Assembly: GCA_023409535.1 (NCBI GenBank)
Contig: JAEYGZ010000039.1
Location: forward strand, 372,001-436,000
Source: Bacillota bacterium
GTDB lineage: Bacteria; Bacillota; Clostridia; Lachnospirales; Lachnospiraceae
Length of the DNA: 64,000 nt
Direction: 5' to 3'
Position 1 is the stretch's first letter; every line of letters begins with the position of its first letter. Made by a program: the position numbers and the translations under genes. This document shows, piece after piece, positions 46,061 through 53,893 of this stretch. The notes under the pieces are model-generated. The model saw nothing but the letters and a program-made list of their open reading frames with translations. It was not told the DNA's origin and ran no database searches.

Positions 46061-47446
46061 ATGGTTTCAACTATTGTACGATACCGTGTAACCGCATTTT
46101 TGATCATGCTTACAGCCATCGTTTTAATTATTACAGGAAGCCTGCGACTGTCAGACCTCTTTGGAGTATCTCTGCTTGCAGCAGGAAGCTTTCTGTTGAT
46201 TATGGGGGTGATGCTTCTGATAAAGCCGAGCAGTACTCCCAGGAATATGTTGGGATTGCTGTTGCTGCTGTTCTCTTTCTTCACAGCAGCTGTTACCGCA
46301 GGAGTATATTTAAATAATCAGGCGGTCAGAGCCTGGGGTTCTAATCAGTTTTATGAGTTGGGGATCGGAGAAATATACTCGGCAGCATATGCACCAAGGA
46401 CCGTTATGAATCCGGTGCCCTTTGATAAGGTAACGGCAACAATAGACGGTCTATCCTATGCGATTGACAGAGATGGAACTGTATGGGCCTGGGGCAGTAA
46501 TGTAAGTGGGGCATTGGGAAATGGCACCTATTATGATTCCACAGTCCCGGTTAAGGTTCTCAGTCTCAAAGAAGTGGTACAGGTAGCAGGCTATGATTTT
46601 GGTATCGCTCTGGATAGTAAGCAGGAGGTTTGGACCTGGGGAAACAATTCTTATGGTCAATTGGGTAATGGAACCTATGACAATAATCCGGTGCCGGCCA
46701 AGGTTGAGGGCTTAAATAACATTATTGCAATAGCAGCAAAGGATAGATACTGTATGGCGTTAGACAGCGATGGGATTGTATGGACCTGGGGTATGAATTA
46801 CTTCGGACAGTTGGGCGACGGTACAAGAATAAATAGAAACAGGCCGCTGCAGGTAGCAGGGTTACCGCTAATTAAGGCAGTTGGCAGCGGCAGCTCCACC
46901 AGCTATGCGCTGGATCGTCAAGGCAGGGTTTGGGCCTGGGGGAACAATTATTACGGTGCTTTCGGAGACGGGACATATACAAATTCTTATGTTCCGGTTC
47001 TGAGTCTTGCAAAGGATATCATTTCCATTACCGCAGGCAGTGGTATATGTTATGCCACAGATCAAGATAATGTCATATGGGGATGGGGCTATAATGCAAC
47101 CGGAGGATTGGGAGACGGTACCACTGTAACCAGGAATTCTCCGGTGATAATGGACACCTTGCAGGATATGAAAGAGATTTCTATAGGCAGCCATAACCTG
47201 GCATTGGATGAAAAGGGAAGAGTATGGGTCTGGGGTGCTAATTATCTGGGAAGTTTGGGAAATGGCCAGGATGGAATAATCCATTATATCACACCTACTT
47301 TGTTTAAAGATGTAAGCAATGTGACCGAACTGTCGGCCGGAACCCATAACCTGGTAATAGAGGAGTTACCAATTCCGCCGATGATAGTGGCAATTATTAT
47401 TGCTGTTATTCTGTTTATTACAGGAATCTTATTGTGGTTTATATGA
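46061..47446 (+). CDS. Membrane-anchored RCC1-repeat propeller protein (3 of 3)
   Basis: 461 residues. Three N-terminal membrane segments (about 10-27, 35-53, 61-84), seven RCC1 repeats at about 88-425 (first VRAWGSNQFYELGIGE, then VWAWGSNVSGALGNGT and so on) and a C-terminal membrane segment (about 437-461). GGGAGG lies 8 bases before the ATG. The membrane part differs from those of the two upstream paralogs while the propeller is similar, as expected if the three subunits diverged after duplication and associate with each other or with different partners. Confidence 0.88.
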   Translation: MVSTIVRYRVTAFLIMLTAIVLIITGSLRLSDLFGVSLLAAGSFLLIMGVMLLIKPSSTPRNMLGLLLLLFSFFTAAVTAGVYLNNQAVRAWGSNQFYELGIGEIYSAAYAPRTVMNPVPFDKVTATIDGLSYAIDRDGTVWAWGSNVSGALGNGTYYDSTVPVKVLSLKEVVQVAGYDFGIALDSKQEVWTWGNNSYGQLGNGTYDNNPVPAKVEGLNNIIAIAAKDRYCMALDSDGIVWTWGMNYFGQLGDGTRINRNRPLQVAGLPLIKAVGSGSSTSYALDRQGRVWAWGNNYYGAFGDGTYTNSYVPVLSLAKDIISITAGSGICYATDQDNVIWGWGYNATGGLGDGTTVTRNSPVIMDTLQDMKEISIGSHNLALDEKGRVWVWGANYLGSLGNGQDGIIHYITPTLFKDVSNVTELSAGTHNLVIEELPIPPMIVAIIIAVILFITGILLWFI

Positions 47447-47491
47447 TACATGACGACCTGGATATGGGATAAACAACCTGTTTACAGTAAC

Positions 47492-47519
47492 TTGCATTTA
47501 TTGGGATATATGATATAAT
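47492..47519 (+). promoter_or_regulatory. Sigma-A type promoter of the ABC-F leader
   Basis: TTGCAT (47492-47497), 16-base spacer, TATAAT (47514-47519). Transcription from here would pass two small frames and two terminator hairpins before reaching the ABC-F start at 48000. Confidence 0.75.
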
Positions 47520-47549
47520 GAACAAAATAAGATAGAAAGGAACAATTCT

Positions 47550-47651
47550 GTGAAACCTGAAATTAAGATTATAACGGTGAAACTTATCTCCACGCAAAGA
47601 CTACAATTGAAAAAAGTCGGCTATGCTTTGCTTGGAGGTTTTATTTCTTAA
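47550..47651 (+). CDS. Small leader frame of 33 codons (GTG start), doubtful
   Basis: Encodes a basic peptide opening (V)KPEIKIITVKLISTQRLQLKK with AAAGGA about 9 bases before the GTG. It is the first frame downstream of the strong promoter at 47492. It overlaps the frame at 47623 in a different register, and the two together read like one small membrane protein. Function could be a leader peptide or part of a frameshifted gene. Confidence 0.35.
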   Translation: MKPEIKIITVKLISTQRLQLKKVGYALLGGFIS

Positions 47652-47760
47652 AATAGCTGATGCCAAATTGTATTTGATTGTTCTCATGATATTCTTTATG
47701 GGGATTATTTTGAATACCTTATTTTGGCATCCTAGTTTAGGAAGCAGTGATCAGGATTGA
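47623..47760 (+). CDS. Small single-span membrane peptide (45 codons), doubtful
   Basis: Frame MLCLEVLFLKIADAKLYLIV followed by a strongly hydrophobic LMIFFMGIILNTLFW and a short polar tail. No ribosome site of its own, but it overlaps the preceding frame by 29 bases, so coupled translation or a +1 frameshift near TCT-TAA (47646-47651) might connect them. Ends just before the hairpin at 47775. Confidence 0.4.
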   Translation: MLCLEVLFLKIADAKLYLIVLMIFFMGIILNTLFWHPSLGSSDQD

Positions 47761-47774
47761 TTTATTGATTTGTG

Positions 47775-47802
47775 ACTGCAGCAGCATCGGCCTGTCTGCA
47801 GT
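47775..47802 (+). terminator. Terminator 1 in the ABC-F leader
   Basis: Arms ACTGCAG and CTGCAGT around a 14-base loop, followed by six T. Confidence 0.75.
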
Positions 47803-47874
47803 TTTTTATATGGTAAAAAGCGTCGGTAGATTAGTGAAACCGGCGGTTTTTCGGATAAACTCAGGAGTATAAAC

Positions 47875-47912
47875 TGTCGGACAGGTTGGAAAAGCATCTA
47901 ACCTGATCCGGC
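47875..47912 (+). terminator. Terminator 2 / attenuator directly before ABC-F gene
   Basis: Stem TGTCGGACAGGTT with AACCTGATCCGGCA (a few wobble or unpaired positions), loop around GGAAAAGCATCT, followed by ATTTTTTT. It lies 87 bases before the ABC-F start with no promoter between, the position expected for an antibiotic-responsive attenuator. A 12-codon frame starting GTG 47834 ends at 47872 just before the stem and could be the sensing peptide. Confidence 0.7.
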
Positions 47913-47999
47913 AATTTTTTTGCTTTTGTTAGGCAATACGGCATGAACATAGAATTTACCGTTAAGCCAGGAAGTTTAGTGAAAGGAAAAATAATAACT

Positions 48000-49910
48000 A
48001 TGATATATCAAATCAATAACGCTCTTGTGAAATATGCATCCGATACCATACTGGATCATATTAATTTTGAAATAAGAAATACGGAGAAAATCGCAGTTGT
48101 TGGCCGAAACGGCTGCGGAAAGACAACTTTATTTAAGCTGATTGCCGGGATGCTTCCGCTGGATAATCCGGACAGTGATGAAAATAGCTGGATCAGCAAG
48201 GCAGGTAATATAACCATTGGATTTTTACAGCAGATCAGCTTTGAGAATGAGAATTTAACAGCGGAAGAAGAGCTTTTGAAGGCCTTTGCAGCTTTGCTTG
48301 AATGGAAGGTAAAGCTGGAACAGCTTTGTATCCGGATGGAAACAGACCAATCGAAGGAGGCACTGGAGAGCTATTCAAAAACACTGGAGCTTTTTGAAAG
48401 CTCGGGAGGTTATACCTATCAATCGGAAATGGAAACCATGGTAACCAAGTTTGGATTTGTCCTGACGGATCTGAAGCGTCCCATACAAAGCTTTTCCGGT
48501 GGGCAGAGAACGAAGCTGGCGTTCATTCGGCTGCTGTTAAGTAAGCCCGATGTTCTATTGCTGGATGAACCTACCAATCACCTGGATCTGCCCACGATCG
48601 AATGGCTTGAACGGTATTTAAAACAGTATCCCAAAGCGGTGGTTATCATTTCCCATGACAGAATGTTTTTGGATAAGACAGCAGATGTTACTTATGAAAT
48701 CGAACATGGGAAGATGACACGATATCAGGGGAATTATTCGGCATTTGTAACACAGAAGCGGTTAAATTGGGATAAGCAGCAAAAGGATTATCAATTACAG
48801 CAGAAGGAAATTACAAGGCTCATGACATTAATCGAGAAGTATAAGCATCATCCAACCAAGGTAGCTATGACCAAATCCAAACTGAAGCAGATCGAGCACA
48901 TGGACCTTGCCCGGGCACCGGAAAAGTACGACCTTAAGTCCTTTCGTGCAGAATTTAAGCCGCTAAGGGCGGGAGGACAGGAGGTTCTGAAGGTAAACCG
49001 GCTTGTTATCGGCTATGACAAGCCGTTATGTGAAGTGAGTTTTGAACTAAAGAAAGGGCAGAGACTTGCTGTGCTTGGTGAAAACGGGATCGGAAAATCG
49101 ACGCTTCTGAAAACACTGGTAAGACAGGTTAGTCAGCTGGAGGGAGTCTTTTCCTACGGCTTTCAAATCGATCCGGGCTATTTTGATCAACAGCTTGCCC
49201 AAAATGAGAATGACAGGACCGTACTGGAGGATTTTTGCGGCGAATTCCCTGATATGCGTTTGTCGGAGGCCCGTTCTGCGCTCGGCTGCTTCTTGTTTAC
49301 CCAGGATATGGTATATAAAAAGGTTTGTCAGCTGTCAGGAGGGGAAAAGGTTCGGCTGAGCCTTGCCAAAATTCTAAAGAGAAGACCCAATCTTCTTATC
49401 CTGGATGAGCCCACAAATCATATGGATATTGTCGGGAAGGAGGCTTTGGAGATTATGCTCATGAATTATGAGGGTACCGTTCTGTTCGTATCCCATGATC
49501 GGTATTTCGTGCAAAAAATAGCAGATTCGCTGCTGATATTTGAAAAGGATACGGTGAATTATTATCCTTTTGGTTATCAGGAATATATAGAAAAAGAGCC
49601 AGCCTCGGCTGAGGCGGAAGCATCCGGTAAGTTTGCAGGTCAGGCCAACGCTCCCAAAGCAGTTCCCAGCGGAAAGGAATGGAATAGAAAAGCTCCGGAC
49701 AGAAGGGAGCAGGTATTGAGAAAGCTGGAAAGAATGATAGAAGAGACGGAAAGGGAGATTGATAAAATAAAAGCCTTGATGGAAAGTCCGAAAATTGCCT
49801 GTGATTATACTAAACTGAGTGAGATTAATGATCAGTTGAACAGAGAAGAACGTAAGCTGGAAGAGTATCTTGAGAATTATGTAAAGGAGGAAACGGACGA
49901 GATTGATTAA
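48000..49910 (+). CDS. ABC-F family ATPase, probable ribosome-protection or translation factor
   Basis: 636 residues, two ATPase domains and no membrane part, as in ABC-F proteins that act on the ribosome (antibiotic resistance or translation rescue). Domain 1: Walker A VGRNGCGKTT, signature FSGGQRTKLAF, Walker B LLLDEPTNHLD. The inter-domain linker with basic residues (KHHPTKVAMTKSKLKQIEH) would reach the peptidyl-transferase region. Domain 2: Walker A LGENGIGKST, signature LSGGEKVRLSL, LILDEPTNHMD. C-terminal coiled coil at about 580-630. The frame also has an ATG at 47943, but relatives I recall begin MIYQI, matching ATG 48000, with AAAGGA upstream. The leader suggests induction by ribosome-targeting compounds. 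Confidence 0.92.
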   Translation: MIYQINNALVKYASDTILDHINFEIRNTEKIAVVGRNGCGKTTLFKLIAGMLPLDNPDSDENSWISKAGNITIGFLQQISFENENLTAEEELLKAFAALLEWKVKLEQLCIRMETDQSKEALESYSKTLELFESSGGYTYQSEMETMVTKFGFVLTDLKRPIQSFSGGQRTKLAFIRLLLSKPDVLLLDEPTNHLDLPTIEWLERYLKQYPKAVVIISHDRMFLDKTADVTYEIEHGKMTRYQGNYSAFVTQKRLNWDKQQKDYQLQQKEITRLMTLIEKYKHHPTKVAMTKSKLKQIEHMDLARAPEKYDLKSFRAEFKPLRAGGQEVLKVNRLVIGYDKPLCEVSFELKKGQRLAVLGENGIGKSTLLKTLVRQVSQLEGVFSYGFQIDPGYFDQQLAQNENDRTVLEDFCGEFPDMRLSEARSALGCFLFTQDMVYKKVCQLSGGEKVRLSLAKILKRRPNLLILDEPTNHMDIVGKEALEIMLMNYEGTVLFVSHDRYFVQKIADSLLIFEKDTVNYYPFGYQEYIEKEPASAEAEASGKFAGQANAPKAVPSGKEWNRKAPDRREQVLRKLERMIEETEREIDKIKALMESPKIACDYTKLSEINDQLNREERKLEEYLENYVKEETDEID

Positions 49911-49925
49911 ATAATGTTTATCAAC

Positions 49926-49965
49926 AGCAAACAACCTACTGTATCATTGCAGCAGGTTGTTTGCT
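49926..49965 (+). terminator. Hairpin after ABC-F gene
   Basis: Twelve-base perfect arms AGCAAACAACCT and AGGTTGTTTGCT, extended by a further imperfect stem; loop contains TGTATCATTGCA. No T run follows. Best-formed member of the related hairpin family. Confidence 0.75.
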
Positions 49966-50128
49966 AAAAGGCACGGGTGAGCATACAGAGTTTTATGACA
50001 TCTCATCGAGTGTTATATGGTGGCTTAAAAGGGATATATAGAAAATTAAAATTCATCATACTTTATCTGAGAGTATTAAACTGCGTATACAGTTACACAT
50101 AAATCATCGTATATATGATTGGGTTCAA

Positions 50129-50157
50129 TTGACATTACTTAATATAAATGTTAAATT
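50129..50157 (+). promoter_or_regulatory. Sigma-A type promoter of the structured RNA
   Basis: TTGACA (perfect, 50129-50134), 17-base spacer, TAAATT (50152-50157). No coding frame follows; start of transcription near 50164. Confidence 0.7.
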
Positions 50158-50163
50158 CATCTT

Positions 50164-50483
50164 GAAAAGGGATATTGCATAAATTAGCTGACTGTATATG
50201 GAGATTCAAGTTTGCACCTGTGAAAATCCAAGCGTACAAACTGTGTGCTGTACAAACTAAGTCAAAGATACAGGCAGGTTAAGTTGGTGTGAATAGTCCC
50301 GCAAAGAACATGCGGCCATTGAAAGAATAGCAAAAGCGGCTATTCTTCACGGTTTATGCCCAAAAGGCATGGCGTTAGTGTGAATTATCACAGCGGGTAT
50401 ACTATGCCTTAGAATACTTATCGGTAGAGAATTTTTATGCTCCGTAACTAGACAGAGTATTTATATCATGTTCCGATTTTTTT
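50164..50483 (+). ncRNA. Probable structured non-coding RNA
   Basis: No good reading frame, but many nested stems. Visible pairs: CCTGT 50217-50221 with ACAGG 50270-50274; CCGCA/TGCGG 50299-50315; GTGAA 50289-50293 with TTCAC 50346-50350; GAATAGC/GCTATTC 50325-50345; ATGCC/GGCAT 50356-50370 competing with AAGGCAT/ATGCCTT 50364-50410; TGTGA/TCACA 50379-50392. An exact direct repeat GTACAAACT (50234 and 50250) sits inside the first loop. A terminator follows (ATCGG 50420 with CCGAT 50473, inner ATGCTC/GAGTAT, then seven T). Core size near 205 bases. I could not match it to a riboswitch, 6S, tmRNA or RNase P motif; the raiA motif is a candidate by size and clade only. Confidence 0.65.
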
Positions 50484-50490
50484 GTTCGTA

Positions 50491-50509
50491 AATTAACGGG
50501 AGGTTAATT
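50491..50509. promoter_or_regulatory. Palindromic operator before AraC-type gene
   Basis: Perfect inverted repeat AATTAAC-GGGAG-GTTAATT. It overlaps the -35 region of a promoter whose -10 TATAAT is at 50521-50526, so it is well placed for repression or activation of the regulator gene, possibly by its own product. Confidence 0.55.
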
Positions 50510-50547
50510 CCTATCCGGTGTATAATTGTCAGGTAAGGAGGGGTACG

Positions 50548-51930
50548 ATGGATTGGATTAGTCGATTGAATCAGGCTATCGGATATATTGAAAGGAATCT
50601 CGAAGGGGATATTGACTACGATGAAGTGGCACACATTACTGTCTGCCCGATTGGGCTGTTTCAACGGCTCTTTGTGCTGGCGGCAGGGTATACCCTCACT
50701 GAGTATATCCGCCGGCGAAGACTCACCCGTGCACTTGAGGATCTGCGTGCGACAGACCGGAAGGTAATCGACATCGCCCTCAAGTACGGCTACGAGACAT
50801 CTGACGCATTTGGGGTAGCTTTCAAGAGGCTGTATGGTGTTACTCCCACCCAGGCGCGCCAATCAAGTGGTGACGGCCTGCGCCATTACGATCGCATCTA
50901 CTTTACCCTGACAATAAACTATTTAAAAGGAGACAAAGAAATGGTTCTGGTCAATATTGATAATTACCGTTACTATGATCCGCTGTTTGAAGGTGCGCGT
51001 ATCATACTTTCCTTCCTGGGAGAGAAGTATTCCTCCGAATACATACAGGGTATTTCAGGTTCAGCGTTTAAGATCGCAGGAGGCTGTCCCAGCCGCCCAA
51101 CCTGTATTTACGACAGATGGACGCCAGACTTCCTTAGGTACCTGGGGTTTGATATCACGGAGTTTCCCTGCTATGACCAGGAGGGCAGGGATATTTCCGA
51201 AGCAATGATTACCGGCGTCAAGCGCCACATTGATGGGGGGAAACCGGCATTGGTATGGCACGCATTCACAAACGCTGAGTGGGATGTAGTCTGCGGCTAC
51301 GATGAGGATGCCAAACAATTCATCGGAAGAGGAACCTATCTTGGGATTGATGACTATCACCGAGAAGCCTGGAACAGAGCCTCTGCCTGCGATGCGGCCC
51401 CCACCTTCGGTGCAATACTAATTAACGGCAGAAAATCGCCGCTCAACGAGCGCGGGGCGGAGACAGCCTCCCTTGTGGCGGCAGTAAAACACGCACGGCG
51501 TGACCTTGATGAAGGCGAAGTTATGGGTGAGGGTATCAAATTTTACAAGCGGTGGGCGGAGGAATACTCACATGAGGGCAAGGAAAGAGGTGTAGCTGAC
51601 GCATATTGCTATGACGCATACTCCTCTGTCCGCAAGGCTGCGGTGGTATACCTTCGTGATATCGGGTATAAGTATGGCGGAAGTGTACTTGAGAATCTCC
51701 AATATGCTGCGTTGAATTTTGGGCATGAGGCGGAACTTCTTGCTCAGGCGCGTCCTTACCTCTCATGGGAGTCACCGTGGGGAGTCAATGAGGAACGCAG
51801 TGCCAAGCTGGCTCCGATCCTGAAAGAAGCCGCTGAGAGTTATGAAAAGGGGATTGATTATATCGAGAAGGCCCTTGAGAGTTTAAACATTTTCTGCCAT
51901 GCTGAAGAAATTTCCGGAAACAGTAATTGA
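50548..51930 (+). CDS. AraC family regulator with C-terminal BtrH-like cysteine-peptidase-fold domain
   Basis: 460 residues. N-terminal AraC DNA-binding domain (about 1-110) with two helix-turn-helix motifs (VAHITVCPIGLFQRLFVLAAGYTL and IALKYGYETSDAFGVAFKR). After a short linker, the remainder looks like a C39/BtrH-type fold: GCPSRPTCIYDRW (Cys at about 188), the central VWHAFTNAEWDVVCGYDE and a helical end. In true peptidases a His stands before the VVxGYD strand; here it is Glu-Trp, so binding rather than cleavage is likely. Ribosome site AAGGAGG is 6 bases before ATG 50548 (an upstream ATG at 50518 lacks one). Codon use is richer in C/G third positions (CGC, GCC, CTC) than its neighbours, suggesting acquisition. 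Confidence 0.82.
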   Translation: MDWISRLNQAIGYIERNLEGDIDYDEVAHITVCPIGLFQRLFVLAAGYTLTEYIRRRRLTRALEDLRATDRKVIDIALKYGYETSDAFGVAFKRLYGVTPTQARQSSGDGLRHYDRIYFTLTINYLKGDKEMVLVNIDNYRYYDPLFEGARIILSFLGEKYSSEYIQGISGSAFKIAGGCPSRPTCIYDRWTPDFLRYLGFDITEFPCYDQEGRDISEAMITGVKRHIDGGKPALVWHAFTNAEWDVVCGYDEDAKQFIGRGTYLGIDDYHREAWNRASACDAAPTFGAILINGRKSPLNERGAETASLVAAVKHARRDLDEGEVMGEGIKFYKRWAEEYSHEGKERGVADAYCYDAYSSVRKAAVVYLRDIGYKYGGSVLENLQYAALNFGHEAELLAQARPYLSWESPWGVNEERSAKLAPILKEAAESYEKGIDYIEKALESLNIFCHAEEISGNSN

Positions 51931-51968
51931 AAATAGTTGAGAGGACTTAATAAATTTATTAAAATCAA

Positions 51969-51996
51969 TTGACTTAAAAAACAACATTGTTGTATA
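51969..51996 (+). promoter_or_regulatory. Candidate promoter of second sugar locus
   Basis: TTGACT (51969-51974) and TGTATA (51991-51996) with a 16-base spacer. Transcription would start inside the hairpin that follows, about 90 bases before the kinase start. Confidence 0.5.
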
Positions 51997-51999
51997 CAG

Positions 52000-52037
52000 G
52001 CAAAAGACCTGCCACGTTATTGTGACAGGTCTTTTGC
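52000..52037. terminator. Hairpin between AraC-type and kinase genes
   Basis: Perfect 12-base arms GCAAAAGACCTG and CAGGTCTTTTGC, 14-base loop. Likely terminator of the upstream gene; T run is inside the stem. Confidence 0.75.
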
Positions 52038-52093
52038 TAAAAAGAGGAGTGTATAAAGTTGCGAACAAATGGGAATTAACAGAAGTTAACATT

Positions 52094-53893
52094 ATGTTGA
52101 ATAAGTTCCGGATGCAAAAGCAATCCGCATATGCTATACTGGTTCTGCGAAAGAAGGTGCATCTGATTATACGGAGAATATTCACTACAACAAGAAGACA
52201 ATTAATTATATCCATGATGGTTTCGGTTTTGATTCCTACCATCCTAATTAATCTGTTCTATTATAGACAGCTGAATGAATCTACCAGATCCCAGCTTCTG
52301 TCCTATCAGAAGGAAATTGTCCAGCAATCTGCAGATGATGTACAGTCGCTGGTCAATCAAATCAATGTAACAACGCGCCAATTAATAGCAATGTCGGTGT
52401 TTTCTGATATGTATACAAATTACAATGAAAAAACACCGAGTGAGAAGCTGGATACGGTGAAGAGCTTACAGCGTATGATGCGAAGCATTGTATTTTCTGT
52501 TTCTTATCATGCGGGCACTTATTATATAGGCACGGATAACAGCGTTTTCAGTAATTTAAATACACTCAATGCGGATAAATTATTAAATAGTGTCGGTGCG
52601 GAAGAGAATGGGGTGCCGTTTGCTGCAGACTATTATTCCAATGTGGTTAGTGTAAGAGTGATTCCATTTCTTACAGATATTCAGAATTACAATCAATATA
52701 ATGCCCTTCAGACAATAGGTATAGACTTACAATATTCAGATTTGGAAAATATTTTTGCTGATAAATATCGTCCGAATGAAATAGAAATATTTATTGTAAA
52801 TGACGAAAATAAGCTGATTTATTATCTGAGTGACAGTGATTGCCAATGGGAGCAGACGATTGGTAAGGAGTTAAGCAGTAAACAGCTGACATATCTGAGC
52901 GACTATGACCATAGAGCAAAAGAACGGGTGGATAATTATGTTTCAGGTCCCAGATGGACCGTTTATTCCTACATTCACCTGGATATACTTTCCGTAGACG
53001 CTTCCGCACAGAACCGTTCATTAATTTTGATATTGATAATGACTTTATTTTTTACTTCCATTTTTTCTTATATCGTGTCCAAGAGCATTACCAGACCGAT
53101 TAATGACCTGATTACGAAAATGAAGCAAATAGGACAGGCTGATAAGAGTACGCTGCCGATTGTGACAGGAAACCGGGATATTATGGTGCTGTCGGATAAT
53201 TTTGATGAAATGCTGGTTCAGATTGACAGGCTCAATAAGATTGCAATAGAAAAGGAAAAAGAGAAGACTTCCATGCAGCTTCGGGCGCTGCAGGCACAAA
53301 TCAACCCTCATTTTCTTTATAATACACTGGAAGGTATCAGAAGTATTGCACTGGAATACAATGTCATAAGTATCAGCGAGATGACGAAAGCGCTGGCCAG
53401 GATATTCAGATATTGCATTAGCAAAGAGAATATCGTTACGGTCAGAGAGGAAATCAATCACATTAAGAATTATGCTCAGATTCAGCATTATCGATATGGA
53501 GAAAGATTATCAATTATGTACTACGTAGATGAGACAATCATGGATTGCAAAATCGTAAAGTTTATTTTGCAGCCTATTATCGAGAATGCGATCAGTCATG
53601 GCATTGAGCCAAAGATGGGGAAGGGTGTAATAACAATTATCGGAAGTATCAAAGAACAGGAAATTGAATTCCGTATTATCGATAATGGGATTGGAATGGT
53701 TTCTGAGCAAATTGAGCAAATCAATAACGATTTGGCGAATAAACGTGAGCCGTCTACGGGAATAGGATTGATTAATGTTGATATGCGTTTGAAGCTATAC
53801 TATGGTGAACAATATGGAATTGTAGTGGAGAGTCATTTGGGAGAAGGAACACAGGTGACGGTCAGAATGCCATATGGAGGGTACCCTATATGA
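52094..53893 (+). CDS. Sensor histidine kinase, YesM type
   Basis: Kinase of the second sugar locus. In the 599-residue form: a first membrane segment at about 35-57, an external sensor of about 250 residues, second membrane segment at about 309-328, HAMP, then the kinase core with phospho-acceptor His in QINPHFLYNTLE (about residue 406) and ATPase motifs (NAISHGIEPKMGKG, DNGIGM, STGIGLINVDMRLK). The start is uncertain: the frame is open back to 52022 inside the hairpin, AAGAGGAG (52041-52048) directly abuts a GTG at 52049, and ATG 52094 has no clear ribosome site. It overlaps the regulator by 4 bases. Confidence 0.9.
   Translation: MLNKFRMQKQSAYAILVLRKKVHLIIRRIFTTTRRQLIISMMVSVLIPTILINLFYYRQLNESTRSQLLSYQKEIVQQSADDVQSLVNQINVTTRQLIAMSVFSDMYTNYNEKTPSEKLDTVKSLQRMMRSIVFSVSYHAGTYYIGTDNSVFSNLNTLNADKLLNSVGAEENGVPFAADYYSNVVSVRVIPFLTDIQNYNQYNALQTIGIDLQYSDLENIFADKYRPNEIEIFIVNDENKLIYYLSDSDCQWEQTIGKELSSKQLTYLSDYDHRAKERVDNYVSGPRWTVYSYIHLDILSVDASAQNRSLILILIMTLFFTSIFSYIVSKSITRPINDLITKMKQIGQADKSTLPIVTGNRDIMVLSDNFDEMLVQIDRLNKIAIEKEKEKTSMQLRALQAQINPHFLYNTLEGIRSIALEYNVISISEMTKALARIFRYCISKENIVTVREEINHIKNYAQIQHYRYGERLSIMYYVDETIMDCKIVKFILQPIIENAISHGIEPKMGKGVITIIGSIKEQEIEFRIIDNGIGMVSEQIEQINNDLANKREPSTGIGLINVDMRLKLYYGEQYGIVVESHLGEGTQVTVRMPYGGYPI

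Noticed and set aside
43690..47300. Regularly spaced repeated DNA words (around TGGGGxAATAAT...GGACAGTTGGGGAATGG) that could look like a repeat array.
   Set aside because: They coincide with codons of RCC1 blades in three genes, vary as protein repeats do, and have no spacers of CRISPR type.
50164..50483. Considered as a T-box, cobalamin, c-di-GMP or other common riboswitch, RNase P RNA or tmRNA.
   Set aside because: None of their conserved sequence boxes was found, and a terminator plus a separate promoter separate it from the AraC-type gene, so a cis-regulatory role is unlikely.
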